This document shows, one piece after another, positions 1 to 5,452 of a stretch of DNA of 6,878 bases. The notes under the pieces were generated by a model. It saw only the letters and a list, made by a program, of their open reading frames with translations, was not told where the DNA came from and ran no database searches. How positions within the stretch are numbered: position 1 is the first letter of the stretch; each line of letters starts with the position of its first letter. The position numbers and the translations under genes were made by a program. Origin of the DNA: Caryophanales bacterium UBA6769 (GTDB taxonomy: Bacteria; Bacillota; Bacilli; Bacillales; UBA6769); assembly GCA_002453275.1 (NCBI GenBank), contig DKGN01000070.1, positions 1-6,878 of the forward strand, written 5' to 3'.

Positions 1-1
1 A

Positions 2-343
2 TGGGAGGAGGCTACAACTGAAGGTGCAAAAATATATCCACCTGTTAATAAAAGTGTCGGCGGACGAGACAGAGATAAATTATTATCGAGTTCATTTGTC
101 ATGCCGATTCGACCTTTTATTGAGAATGCTGAGCCACACAATAATGTGAAAAAAGTGGAGATCTTACAAAAAGATGGATCGTCAATTGAAGTTGATTTCC
201 TAAAGATAAAAACAGCATTTCTATGTTTTTCTATGGATGGGAAGCCACTAACAGAAGATGGACCTGTACATCTTTACTTTAAAGACGGTAGCAATAAAGA
301 GGATCCTATTAAAAATATACAATCCTTTGTTTTTCAAACGTGA
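2..343 (+). CDS. C-terminal end of an unrecognised protein, 5' end outside window
   Basis: The reading frame is open from base 2, giving 113 visible residues before a TGA stop. The ATG at 101 lies within this frame but has no ribosome binding site, and the codons before it read as ordinary protein (for example AKIYPPVNKSVGG). It is therefore probably internal and the gene starts beyond the left edge. The visible part has no signal peptide or membrane helix. It contains alternating charged and hydrophobic stretches that look like a beta-rich domain (KKVEILQKDGSSIEVDF, then DGPVHLYFKDGS, ending NIQSFVFQT). I do not recognise the family and assign no function. It runs in the same direction as ylaJ, 75 bp upstream of the ylaJ start with no terminator hairpin between, so the two may be cotranscribed. 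In B. subtilis the neighbour on this side of ylaJ is, as I recall, ylaK (PhoH-like), which this fragment does not resemble. Confidence 0.75.
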   Translation, partial: WEEATTEGAKIYPPVNKSVGGRDRDKLLSSSFVMPIRPFIENAEPHNNVKKVEILQKDGSSIEVDFLKIKTAFLCFSMDGKPLTEDGPVHLYFKDGSNKEDPIKNIQSFVFQT

Positions 344-418
344 ATTTTGGGGAGATTTGAATAAACTTATTTAATCTAACAAAACATAACCGTAACATTG
401 CTTGAAAGGGTGCTTATT

Positions 419-988
419 TTGAGAAAAACAATTGCGATATTTACGGTTTGTTTAATTGGATTATTAATCGGTTGCCAAGCTGACCTAAAACAAGATAACA
501 CGAATAACAATGTATCTGAAATGAATTATACAAATGAGAAAGAGCCAAATGATACCGCTAAGCATCTTGTCGATTTGGCAAGTTCCGTCCCAGATGTAAA
601 TGATGCAACCGCGATCGTTATTGGACAATACGCAATCGTTGGAATCGACGTCAATAAAGACCTTGATCGTTCAAGAGTTGGAACGGTTAAGTACACTGTC
701 GGAGAAGCATTAAAAAACGATCCAAATGGTGCAGACGCTATTGTCACGGCTGACCTCGATTTAAACGAAAGGTTAAAGCGTATGAGGAATGATATGCAGG
801 AAGGACGCCCTGTCGCTGGCATCATGGAAGAGTTAGCGGAAATTGTAAATCGTATCATGCCCGAAACACCTGATCAACTCATTGAAGATGATGCGCGGAA
901 TCCTGAAAGAAAAAACGACCAACAGTTAGATGGGAAAGAAAAGCAAAAAATTAAGCAAGAGCAAGAGAAACAAGATTTAGATCGATAA
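419..988 (+). CDS. ylaJ: YhcN/YlaJ-family spore lipoprotein
   Basis: This is a 189-residue lipoprotein of the Bacillus spore YhcN/YlaJ family. In B. subtilis, YlaJ and YhcN are spore-associated lipoproteins that improve germination efficiency. The start chosen is TTG 419, preceded by AAAGGGTG at 405-412 with a 6-nt spacer. The in-frame TTG at 398 lies upstream of that site and has none of its own. From 419 the protein begins MRKTIAIFTVCLIGLLIGC, a short basic end, a hydrophobic core and a lipobox LIGC with Cys19 as the lipidated residue, so it should be anchored to a membrane. A polar linker (about 20-48) precedes the conserved domain at about 49-149 (HLVDLASSVPDVNDATAIVIG, then VGIDVNKDLDRSRVGTVKYTV, ending RIMPE). 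The tail from about 157 is highly charged, rich in Lys, Glu and Gln. Forespore-specific expression is expected from the family, but I found no convincing sigma-G promoter. It is followed by ylaI after 54 bp. Confidence 0.9.
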   Translation: MRKTIAIFTVCLIGLLIGCQADLKQDNTNNNVSEMNYTNEKEPNDTAKHLVDLASSVPDVNDATAIVIGQYAIVGIDVNKDLDRSRVGTVKYTVGEALKNDPNGADAIVTADLDLNERLKRMRNDMQEGRPVAGIMEELAEIVNRIMPETPDQLIEDDARNPERKNDQQLDGKEKQKIKQEQEKQDLDR

Positions 989-996
989 AAAATATT

Positions 997-1025
997 ATGA
1001 CAACCTTTTCCACTCATGTTATACT
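997..1025 (+). promoter_or_regulatory. sigma-A promoter of ylaI with extended -10
   Basis: ATGACA at 997-1002 (five of six matches to TTGACA) is followed, after exactly 17 bp, by TATACT at 1020-1025 (five of six matches to TATAAT). A TG at 1017-1018 gives the extended -10 form TGTTATACT. Transcription would start near 1032, which leaves a leader of only about 11 nt with the ribosome binding site at its very beginning. The promoter begins just after the ylaJ stop codon, so ylaI can be expressed independently of the spore gene before it. It is predicted by eye and is the best-formed promoter in the window. Confidence 0.7.
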
Positions 1026-1042
1026 TTTGGTGAGGTGTAACA

Positions 1043-1240
1043 ATGAGAGTAAAATGTGTTCTATGCGATACAATTGAAACAATAGATGATGAAACTTCAC
1101 TAGCAAAACGCTTAAGAAACAGGCCTATTCACACATTTATGTGTAAGACTTGTTATAATCGAATTACAGAAAAAACGAACGAACATGAGTCACGTTCTAC
1201 CTTTAAGCATCATCACAATAGAAAAAAGAAGTTATTTTAA
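1043..1240 (+). CDS. ylaI: YlaI, small four-cysteine protein (DUF2197)
   Basis: This 65-residue protein matches the YlaI/DUF2197 family of Bacillaceae in size, sequence style and position beside ylaJ and ylaH. Its function is unknown. Two CxxC knuckles are visible, C5-x2-C8 (VKCVLCD) and C34-x2-C37 (FMCKTCYNR), about 25 residues apart. That spacing is typical of a zinc-ribbon fold, so zinc binding is inferred. The C-terminal third is strongly basic and His-rich (FKHHHNRKKKLF) and could contact nucleic acid, but nothing proves that. The start is ATG 1043, with GAGGTG at 1032-1037 and a 5-nt spacer. No signal peptide or membrane helix is present, so it should be cytoplasmic. Its TAA stop lies in the left arm of the terminator shared with ylaH. 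Confidence 0.88.
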   Translation: MRVKCVLCDTIETIDDETSLAKRLRNRPIHTFMCKTCYNRITEKTNEHESRSTFKHHHNRKKKLF

Positions 1241-1266
1241 AAAGCAGGACAAGTGTCCTGCTTTTT
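1239..1266. terminator. bidirectional intrinsic terminator between ylaI and ylaH
   Basis: A perfect 12-bp stem runs from AAAAAGCAGGAC (1239-1250) to GTCCTGCTTTTT (1255-1266), with a 4-nt loop AAGT. The A-run on one side and T-run on the other give a U-tract to transcripts on both strands, so it can end both ylaI and ylaH. It overlaps the ylaI stop (TAA, 1238-1240) and the ylaH stop (complement of 1265-1267), so the two convergent genes leave no spare sequence between them. Confidence 0.92.
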
Positions 1267-1600
1267 ATTCTTTCGACAGCTCTTCTTTTTTTGATTGATG
1301 CAACCGAAATCTATAAATCGCAAGTACGATAGCTGCAACTAACAAACCCTCAGCAATTGGTAGCCCAATTGCAAAAAAAGTTAAGATAAAACTACCGATT
1401 AATAAGGAAAAATAAACAATGATTGTCTTAAATATTGGCAACTTCCTTGCAAAACCTAATTTAAAGACAATAATATTTAAAACTGAGACAACGAGATACA
1501 AAAGAATAAAGCCAAGCATAGGGTTTTGGTCAATACCAACTAACATCGCAATCGAAGTTAACCCTTCTGCTTCTGCATTCGCGATTGCATCTTCACCCAA
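1265..1600 (-). CDS. ylaH: YlaH-like membrane protein
   Basis: This is a small integral membrane protein of the YlaH family, found beside typA in Bacillaceae; its function is unknown. The start preferred is TTG at 1600, giving 111 residues. AAAAGGGGTGG lies just upstream with a spacer of about 5 nt. The longer reading from TTG 1618 adds six residues (MKRGGA) that are simply the translated ribosome binding site. The protein has an acidic N-terminus (GEDAIANAEAEG), the segment VGIDQNPMLG, then hydrophobic helices at about 29-46, 58-78 and 82-97. A short FKLGFARKLP loop follows the first helix, and the protein ends in a Lys/Glu-rich tail. That predicts three membrane helices. It lies 27 bp downstream of typA on the same strand with no terminator between, so the two most likely form one operon. 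Confidence 0.87.
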   Translation of the reverse strand: MGEDAIANAEAEGLTSIAMLVGIDQNPMLGFILLYLVVSVLNIIVFKLGFARKLPIFKTIIVYFSLLIGSFILTFFAIGLPIAEGLLVAAIVLAIYRFRLHQSKKEELSKE

Positions 1601-1627
1601 AGCGCCACCCCTTTTCAAATCCTTTTT

Positions 1628-3460
1628 TTACTCCGTTCTTTTTCTCTTATCAAGTTTTTCTCTTTCACTTTTATTTAATATTTTTTTACGTAATCGAATG
1701 GATTTCGGAGTCACTTCACAATACTCATCATCGTTCAAGTACTCCAACGATTGTTCTAGTGACATAATTCTAGGTCTTTTCATAGTGACTGTCTGATCCT
1801 TCGTAGCCGACCGCATATTGCTCATTTGTTTCATTCTGACAATATTGACAGTTAAATCATTTTCTCGATTATGTTCACCAATTATCATACCTTCATAAAC
1901 CTCTGTCCCAGGCTCTACAAAAATTGTACCACGATCTTCAAGTTGGATAATACTATATTGTGTCGCTTTACCATTTTCTTGGGAAACTAAGACACCTTGA
2001 CGTCTTCCACCAACATCTCCGGAAACAACGGGCTGGTAACTATCAAAGGAACGATTAATAATCCCATACCCTCTCGTTTGCGTCATAAATTCCGTTGCAT
2101 AACCAATAAGACCACGTGAGGGAACGAGGAATTCAATTCTTACTTGACCCGTTCCACTATTAACCATATCAACCATTTCACCTTTTCGCTCGCCTAGAGC
2201 TTCCATTATTGTTCCTGTAAATTCCTCTGGTACATCAATTTGGACATGCTCCACTGGCTCGCATTGAACACCATCAATTTCCCGTATGATTACTTCTGGC
2301 TTTGACACTTGGAGTTCATATCCTTCGCGTCGCATATTCTCGATCAGTATAGATAGGTGTAATTCACCACGTCCGGAAATAATCCAAGCATCAGGTGATG
2401 AAGTATTTTCAACCCTTAAGCTTACGTCTGTTTCAAGTTCACTACGTAAGCGCTCTTCAATTCTTCTACTCGTAATGTATTCTCCTTCCCGACCTGCAAA
2501 TGGGCTATTATTCACTAAAAATGTCATTTGCATTGTCGGCTCATCGATGCGGAGTTGTGGTAACGGATCTAATTCATTAGGCGGACATACCGTTTCCCCA
2601 ATATTAATTTCTTCCATACCAGAAACCGCAATGAGATCACCTGCACGAGCTTCATTAATTTCAATTCTTTTTAACCCGTGAAACCCAAATAACTTCGAAA
2701 TGCGATATTGTTTCGTCGAGCCATCTAATTTCATTAATGCAACCTGTTGCCCGACCGAAATCGATCCCCGAAACACTCTTCCAATTCCTATTCTACCGAG
2801 GTAGTCATTGTAATCAAGCATTGTCACTTGAAACTGAAGGGGATCGTCACTATTATCAACCGGGGCAGGAACAATGTCTTGGATAGTTTCCAAAAGAATG
2901 TCCATCGAATCGTCTTGTTTGTCTGGACTTAAACTTGCTGTTCCATTTAAACCGGACGTATAAATAACCGGAAATTCTAATTGATCTTCATTTGCTCCGA
3001 GCTCAATAAAAAGATCTAACACTTCGTCGATGACTTCTGCTGGTCGTGTATAAGGTCGATCAATTTTGTTAATCACAACGATAGGGGTTAAATTCTCATC
3101 CAACGCCTTTTTCAGGACAAATCTTGTTTGTGGCATACATCCTTCATATGCATCAACAACAAGCAGAACACCATCTACCATTTTCATAATTCGTTCCACT
3201 TCTCCACCAAAATCAGCATGTCCTGGTGTGTCTAATATATTAATTTTAATATCGTTGTATTGAATCGCTGTATTTTTAGCTAAAATTGTAATCCCGCGCT
3301 CACGTTCTAAATCGTCCGAGTCCATGACTCGATCTTCTACTTCTTCATGCTCTCGAAACGTTCCTGACTGCTTTAATAATTGGTCAACTAGCGTTGTTTT
3401 GCCATGATCAACATGGGCTATAATTGCAATGTTTCGTAAATCATCTCTTAATTGACTCAT
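1628..3460 (-). CDS. typA: TypA/BipA translational GTPase
   Basis: This is a 610-residue ribosome-associated GTPase of the EF-G/LepA superfamily, essentially the length of E. coli BipA. TypA/BipA binds the 70S ribosome at the A-site region and assists large-subunit assembly, with effects mainly in cold or stress. All GTPase motifs are visible: G1 AHVDHGKT (15-22), G2 RGIT (55-58), G3 DTPGH (77-81), G4 NKID (131-134) and G5 TSG (168-170). A translation-factor beta-barrel follows at about 205-300. EF-G-like domains follow: one around SSPDAWIISGRGELHLS (354-370), and another at EPVEHVQIDVPEEFTG (401-416) with ALGERKGEM (421-429). The TypA-specific C-terminal domain includes VPSRGLIGYATEFMTQTRG (446-464). 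No key residue is missing. The start is ATG 3460, with GGAG at 3472-3469 and an 8-nt spacer. It is the first gene of a likely typA-ylaH operon. Confidence 0.97.
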   Translation of the reverse strand: MSQLRDDLRNIAIIAHVDHGKTTLVDQLLKQSGTFREHEEVEDRVMDSDDLERERGITILAKNTAIQYNDIKINILDTPGHADFGGEVERIMKMVDGVLLVVDAYEGCMPQTRFVLKKALDENLTPIVVINKIDRPYTRPAEVIDEVLDLFIELGANEDQLEFPVIYTSGLNGTASLSPDKQDDSMDILLETIQDIVPAPVDNSDDPLQFQVTMLDYNDYLGRIGIGRVFRGSISVGQQVALMKLDGSTKQYRISKLFGFHGLKRIEINEARAGDLIAVSGMEEINIGETVCPPNELDPLPQLRIDEPTMQMTFLVNNSPFAGREGEYITSRRIEERLRSELETDVSLRVENTSSPDAWIISGRGELHLSILIENMRREGYELQVSKPEVIIREIDGVQCEPVEHVQIDVPEEFTGTIMEALGERKGEMVDMVNSGTGQVRIEFLVPSRGLIGYATEFMTQTRGYGIINRSFDSYQPVVSGDVGGRRQGVLVSQENGKATQYSIIQLEDRGTIFVEPGTEVYEGMIIGEHNRENDLTVNIVRMKQMSNMRSATKDQTVTMKRPRIMSLEQSLEYLNDDEYCEVTPKSIRLRKKILNKSEREKLDKRKRTE

Positions 3461-3504
3461 CTATTTTTCTCCATTCCTTCCAATTGAAGAATTACCAAGT
3501 GTAT

Positions 3505-3513
3505 ATTATACCA
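3505..3513 (-). promoter_or_regulatory. typA promoter, perfect extended -10
   Basis: Read on the minus strand this is TGGTATAAT, a consensus -10 hexamer TATAAT (3510-3505) preceded by the TGn extension. The -35 region, expected near 3528-3533, has no good match to TTGACA, which is common for extended -10 promoters. Transcription would start near 3498 and give typA a leader of about 38 nt. Confidence 0.6.
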
Positions 3514-3535
3514 CATACAGACACGATCTTATATT

Positions 3536-3541
3536 TATGAT
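3536..3541 (+). promoter_or_regulatory. possible -10 of ylaF
   Basis: TATGAT matches five of six bases of the sigma-A -10 and would place the transcript start near 3548, about 36 nt before the ylaF ATG. I see no -35 match at the right spacing. The TTGACT at 3557-3562 is too close to the gene to serve as a -35. This is a weak call. Confidence 0.3.
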
Positions 3542-3583
3542 ACACTTCAAGTTGTCTTGACTATTCACTTTTGGAGGTTCACC

Positions 3584-3760
3584 ATGTCAAAACAGAACAT
3601 ATCGTTACTTATATTATCTATCATCGTTGTCATTTTTCTGTTGTTAGTCGGTATTTTCTTAGCTGAACAAATGCTTTTCTTTGCATTGCTTGCTTTTGTT
3701 TTTTCGTTTTTATTTATGGGCTTTGGCTTTTACTTAAAAAGAAAATGGAATACACAATGA
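3584..3760 (+). CDS. ylaF: YlaF, small membrane protein (DUF5325)
   Basis: This 58-residue hydrophobic protein matches YlaF of B. subtilis in size, divergent position next to typA and general sequence, including the C-terminal MGFGF motif (45-49). I place it in the DUF5325 family; its function is unknown. The start is ATG 3584, with TTGGAGG at 3571-3577 and a 6-nt spacer. An in-frame TTG at 3557 lies upstream of that site and is rejected. Two membrane helices are visible, about 6-27 (from ISLLILSIIVVIF) and 30-50, separated by a short AEQ turn, followed by a basic end (LKRKWNTQ). Both ends should face the same side of the membrane. The gene is convergent with suhB, and its TGA stop lies in the loop of the shared terminator. 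Confidence 0.83.
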   Translation: MSKQNISLLILSIIVVIFLLLVGIFLAEQMLFFALLAFVFSFLFMGFGFYLKRKWNTQ

Positions 3761-3779
3761 CATGTGTATTCCATTTTTT
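3742..3779. terminator. bidirectional intrinsic terminator between ylaF and suhB
   Basis: A 15-bp perfect stem pairs AAAATGGAATACACA (3742-3756) with TGTGTATTCCATTTT (3763-3777). The loop ATGACA contains the ylaF stop codon TGA (3758-3760). Six T residues at 3774-3779 supply the U-tract for ylaF, and the A-run at 3742-3745 supplies one for suhB on the other strand. The suhB stop lies 7 bp beyond the T-run. Confidence 0.9.
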
Positions 3780-3786
3780 ATACAAT

Positions 3787-4590
3787 CTAAAACTTAGGCA
3801 AAATAAACTTTTGTAAGATTTCGTCATGGACATACGGATTAGCGACGAACACTGTATTTTGTTTTAACAAGTCAATTGGTTTACCGTCGAGTTTCGTCAT
3901 TACTCCCCCAAGCTCTTCAATTATAATCTTCCCTGCAGCAATATCCCATGGAGATAACCTTAACGAAATATATCCATCGAGGCGACCTGATGCAATATAA
4001 GCAATTTCAATTGCAGCTGAGCCATAGGAGCGTATTCCCCTTGCCGCATTGACAAGCGGAGCAAGTATCGAAGGATCAATTCTTCGATTAACGGTTAACC
4101 AGGAAGCATTAAGTCCAATTAAAGATTGGGCTAGATCTTTTTTCGGTAGCTTTGATAATTTACGATCATTTAAAAAAGCGCCTTCTCCTTTTATACAATG
4201 ATACAATTCGTCCGCGATAACATCATAAATAATCCCTATTTTTCCGACGCCATCCTTATACACAGCAAGAGAAATAGCAAAATGCCGCTGCTGGTTTACA
4301 AAATTCGTTGTTCCGTCTATCGGATCGATTATCCAGAGAATCCCTTCTGGAGAGTTTGTATCATCACCGAAACCCTCTTCACCTACAACACGATGGCCTT
4401 CGTACTTTTTATAAATTTGAGTAATAAAAAATTGCTCAACTTGTTCATCAATATTTGTAACAAGGTCTGAAAAATTCGTTTTATATTGGACCGTCAGTTT
4501 GTGCTGAAACGATTGAATGATTAATTGGCTTGCTTCTTTTACCCATTTTTTTGCATCATAAAAAATCTTATCCCATTGTGCTTCACGCAT
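3787..4590 (-). CDS. suhB: inositol monophosphatase family protein (SuhB/YktC)
   Basis: This is a 267-residue member of the Mg2+-dependent inositol monophosphatase family and closely resembles B. subtilis YktC (SuhB). Family members remove phosphate from myo-inositol 1-phosphate and related sugar or nucleotide phosphates; the natural substrate here cannot be read from sequence. The metal-binding motifs are intact: GEEG (70-73), WIIDPIDGTTNFV (86-98, with Asp89, Asp92 and Thr94) and WDIAAG (215-220, with Asp216). RSYGSAAIEIAYIASGR (187-203) is also typical. The start chosen is ATG 4590, preceded by AAAAGGGG (4608-4601) with a 10-nt spacer; this agrees with the N-terminus I recall for YktC. An in-frame ATG at 4626 would add 12 residues but lacks a good ribosome binding site. 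The gene lies 169 bp downstream of the YkzI-like gene and has its own candidate promoter. Confidence 0.92.
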   Translation of the reverse strand: MREAQWDKIFYDAKKWVKEASQLIIQSFQHKLTVQYKTNFSDLVTNIDEQVEQFFITQIYKKYEGHRVVGEEGFGDDTNSPEGILWIIDPIDGTTNFVNQQRHFAISLAVYKDGVGKIGIIYDVIADELYHCIKGEGAFLNDRKLSKLPKKDLAQSLIGLNASWLTVNRRIDPSILAPLVNAARGIRSYGSAAIEIAYIASGRLDGYISLRLSPWDIAAGKIIIEELGGVMTKLDGKPIDLLKQNTVFVANPYVHDEILQKFILPKF

Positions 4591-4635
4591 GTATCGATTG
4601 CCCCTTTTACACAAGTTTTCCTTCATTCTTTTACA

Positions 4636-4677
4636 TGGAGAATTACATTATGCTTCAGTTTACCTTACAATTCTCCA
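4636..4677. repeat. inverted repeat over the suhB promoter
   Basis: TGGAGAATT (4636-4644) and AATTCTCCA (4669-4677) are exact 9-bp inverted copies separated by 24 bp. On the suhB strand the right arm falls between the predicted -35 and -10, and the left arm falls just past the predicted transcript start. This would suit an operator, or a hairpin in the leader of a longer transcript coming from the YkzI-like gene. There is no U-tract, so it is not an ordinary terminator. Confidence 0.5.
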
Positions 4678-4685
4678 ATTGTCGA
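4657..4685 (-). promoter_or_regulatory. candidate sigma-A promoter of suhB
   Basis: On the minus strand TCGACA (4685-4680, five of six matches to the -35) is followed after 17 bp by TAAACT (4662-4657, four of six matches to the -10). Transcription would start near 4650, about 60 nt before the preferred ATG at 4590. The -10 is weak and the call rests mainly on spacing and position. Confidence 0.35.
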
Positions 4686-4759
4686 AACAATCTTGTTATT
4701 TATCGGAAAAAACTTAAAGGGGAGTGCTTATCATTACGAACCTCTCAGTCCACTTCCTA

Positions 4760-4948
4760 TTATGCTTCTAGACGAATTAATTCTTGACGAAGTAATTCAA
4801 GCTTATGTTTTGATACTTTAATTTGCTCAGAGTCATTTTGGGTTAACGCTTCGTAAAGCATTGCCAACTCATAATTAAGTTCCAATTTTAAAACGGGTAA
4901 CCGCTTTTCGGCATCTTGCCGTTTCAACGTTTGGATTACTTGCTTCAT
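4760..4948 (-). CDS. YkzI-like small helical protein of unknown function
   Basis: This is a 62-residue protein starting at ATG 4948, with AGGGGTG (4963-4957) and an 8-nt spacer, which supports a real gene. It is charged and leucine-rich (KLELNYELAMLYEAL, then SKHKLELLRQELIRLEA), with roughly heptad-spaced Leu from about residue 17 to the end. That predicts two amphipathic helices that could form a hairpin or coiled coil. It has no cysteine, signal peptide or membrane segment, so it should be cytoplasmic. Size and position just upstream of suhB match what I recall of B. subtilis ykzI, but I am not certain enough to assign the symbol. I see no terminator between it and suhB, so read-through is possible. 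Confidence 0.75.
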   Translation of the reverse strand: MKQVIQTLKRQDAEKRLPVLKLELNYELAMLYEALTQNDSEQIKVSKHKLELLRQELIRLEA

Positions 4949-5242
4949 GTTTTAAACACCCCTATTAATATTCTTGACGAGACATCCCAATTGCTCTTAT
5001 CATTCCACTTTTTGTTAAGTTTCAAACTAAATCATCTTTTAATTCATATTCTTGGGCTCAATTAACAGCTAAAAGGTCCTCGTTCATACAAAGCTGAATT
5101 AGTCAACAAAACTCACAATGAACTTTTGTGTAAACATCGTTTATAAATTTATAAAATCTGGAAGCTATTCTAGCTCATTTTTTAAAAGAAATTTGGCAAG
5201 ATAATAGATGTGTACGAAGTTTTTTGGAAGGGGTGTATGAGA
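4949..5242. other. gene-free divergent region with candidate promoter elements
   Basis: These 294 bp separate the leftward YkzI-like gene from the rightward 69-residue gene. No coding frame with a ribosome binding site is present. For the rightward gene there are two possible -10 boxes: TATAAA at 5150-5155 (weak TTGTGT 18 bp upstream) and GATAAT at 5200-5205 (no clear -35). A further plus-strand pair, TTGACG (4974-4979) and TATCAT (4998-5003) spaced 18 bp, points the same way but lies about 240 bp before the gene. I could not find a well-formed promoter for the YkzI-like gene. A 16-bp palindrome lies at 5140-5155. Confidence 0.5.
5140..5155. repeat. 16-bp perfect palindrome TTTATAAATTTATAAA
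   Basis: The 16 bases are exactly self-complementary and consist only of A and T. They overlap a candidate -10 (TATAAA, 5150-5155) about 90 bp before the 69-residue gene. Such a site could bind a dimeric regulator, but AT-only palindromes also arise by chance in AT-rich spacers. Confidence 0.4.
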
Positions 5243-5452
5243 ATGCAGCAGCAAGATAAGGGAATCTGGTTACCTCTCATCGCATCAGTCGGGGTAGGTG
5301 CGGCAACATTCTACAGCATGACGAAAAGTGGTAAGGGGATCGGTAACACAATACAGCAAATGGTACCCTTTGTCGCTAGTATGAAAAATAATAATTCGTC
5401 ACAACATTCCAATCAACAAATGAGTACACACGAGGAAAATATTTTACAGTAA
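5243..5452 (+). CDS. small membrane-anchored protein, unrecognised
   Basis: This is a 69-residue protein from ATG 5243. GGGGTG at 5230-5235 gives a 7-nt spacer to this ATG, whereas the in-frame ATG at 5237 is only 1 nt away and GTG 5210 lies upstream of the site. The sequence has a short polar start (MQQQDKG) and one glycine/alanine-rich hydrophobic helix at about 8-26 (IWLPLIASVGVGAATFY). A second mildly hydrophobic amphipathic stretch (IGNTIQQMVPFVASM, 33-47) follows, then a Gln/Asn/Ser-rich hydrophilic tail ending HEENILQ. The arrangement recalls short Bacillus proteins with an N-terminal membrane anchor, such as the DUF3918 type, but I do not recognise the family. It stands alone, is convergent with the flavoprotein gene, and its TAA stop touches the palindrome at 5452. 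The strong ribosome binding site is the main evidence that it is real. Confidence 0.7.
   Translation: MQQQDKGIWLPLIASVGVGAATFYSMTKSGKGIGNTIQQMVPFVASMKNNNSSQHSNQQMSTHEENILQ

Noticed and set aside
1..21. ATG at base 1 reading MGGGYN then stop
   Set aside because: Only six codons, in a different frame from the gene that covers this stretch.
101..343. ATG at 101 as the true start of the first gene
   Set aside because: There is no ribosome binding site before it and the frame stays open with protein-like codons to the left edge, so it is probably an internal methionine.
359..391. Sigma-G-type promoter for ylaJ (GAATA at 359-363, CATAACC at 385-391)
   Set aside because: The gap is 21 bp where 17-18 is expected, and the last two bases of the -10 do not match; not enough to call despite the expected spore expression.
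526..858. Minus-strand open frame of 110 codons inside ylaJ
   Set aside because: Antisense to a clearly recognisable family domain, with no ribosome binding site or family resemblance.
1419..1796. Plus-strand frames across ylaH and the end of typA, including 1585-1767
   Set aside because: They oppose two recognised genes and lack start signals; they are complement shadows.
2286..3263. Plus-strand frames within typA (2286-2681, 2747-2932, 3066-3263)
   Set aside because: typA is intact on the other strand with every GTPase motif; these translations look like no protein family.
4591..4626. ATG 4626 as the suhB start
   Set aside because: It lacks a good ribosome binding site, while ATG 4590 has AAAAGGGG upstream and fits the length of relatives.
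4678..4691. Small hairpin ATTGT-CGAA-ACAAT upstream of suhB as a terminator of the YkzI-like gene
   Set aside because: Only a 5-bp stem, and no U-tract follows it on either strand.
4705..4770. Plus-strand AAAGGGGAGTG in the spacer, looking like a ribosome binding site
   Set aside because: The only nearby start (GTG) overlaps the site and leads to a stop after about 15 codons; no gene is supported.
4198..4821. Plus-strand frames over suhB and the spacer (4198-4470, 4525-4821, 4530-4787)
   Set aside because: They mostly overlap suhB or the YkzI-like gene on the opposite strand and have no usable ribosome binding site at their starts.
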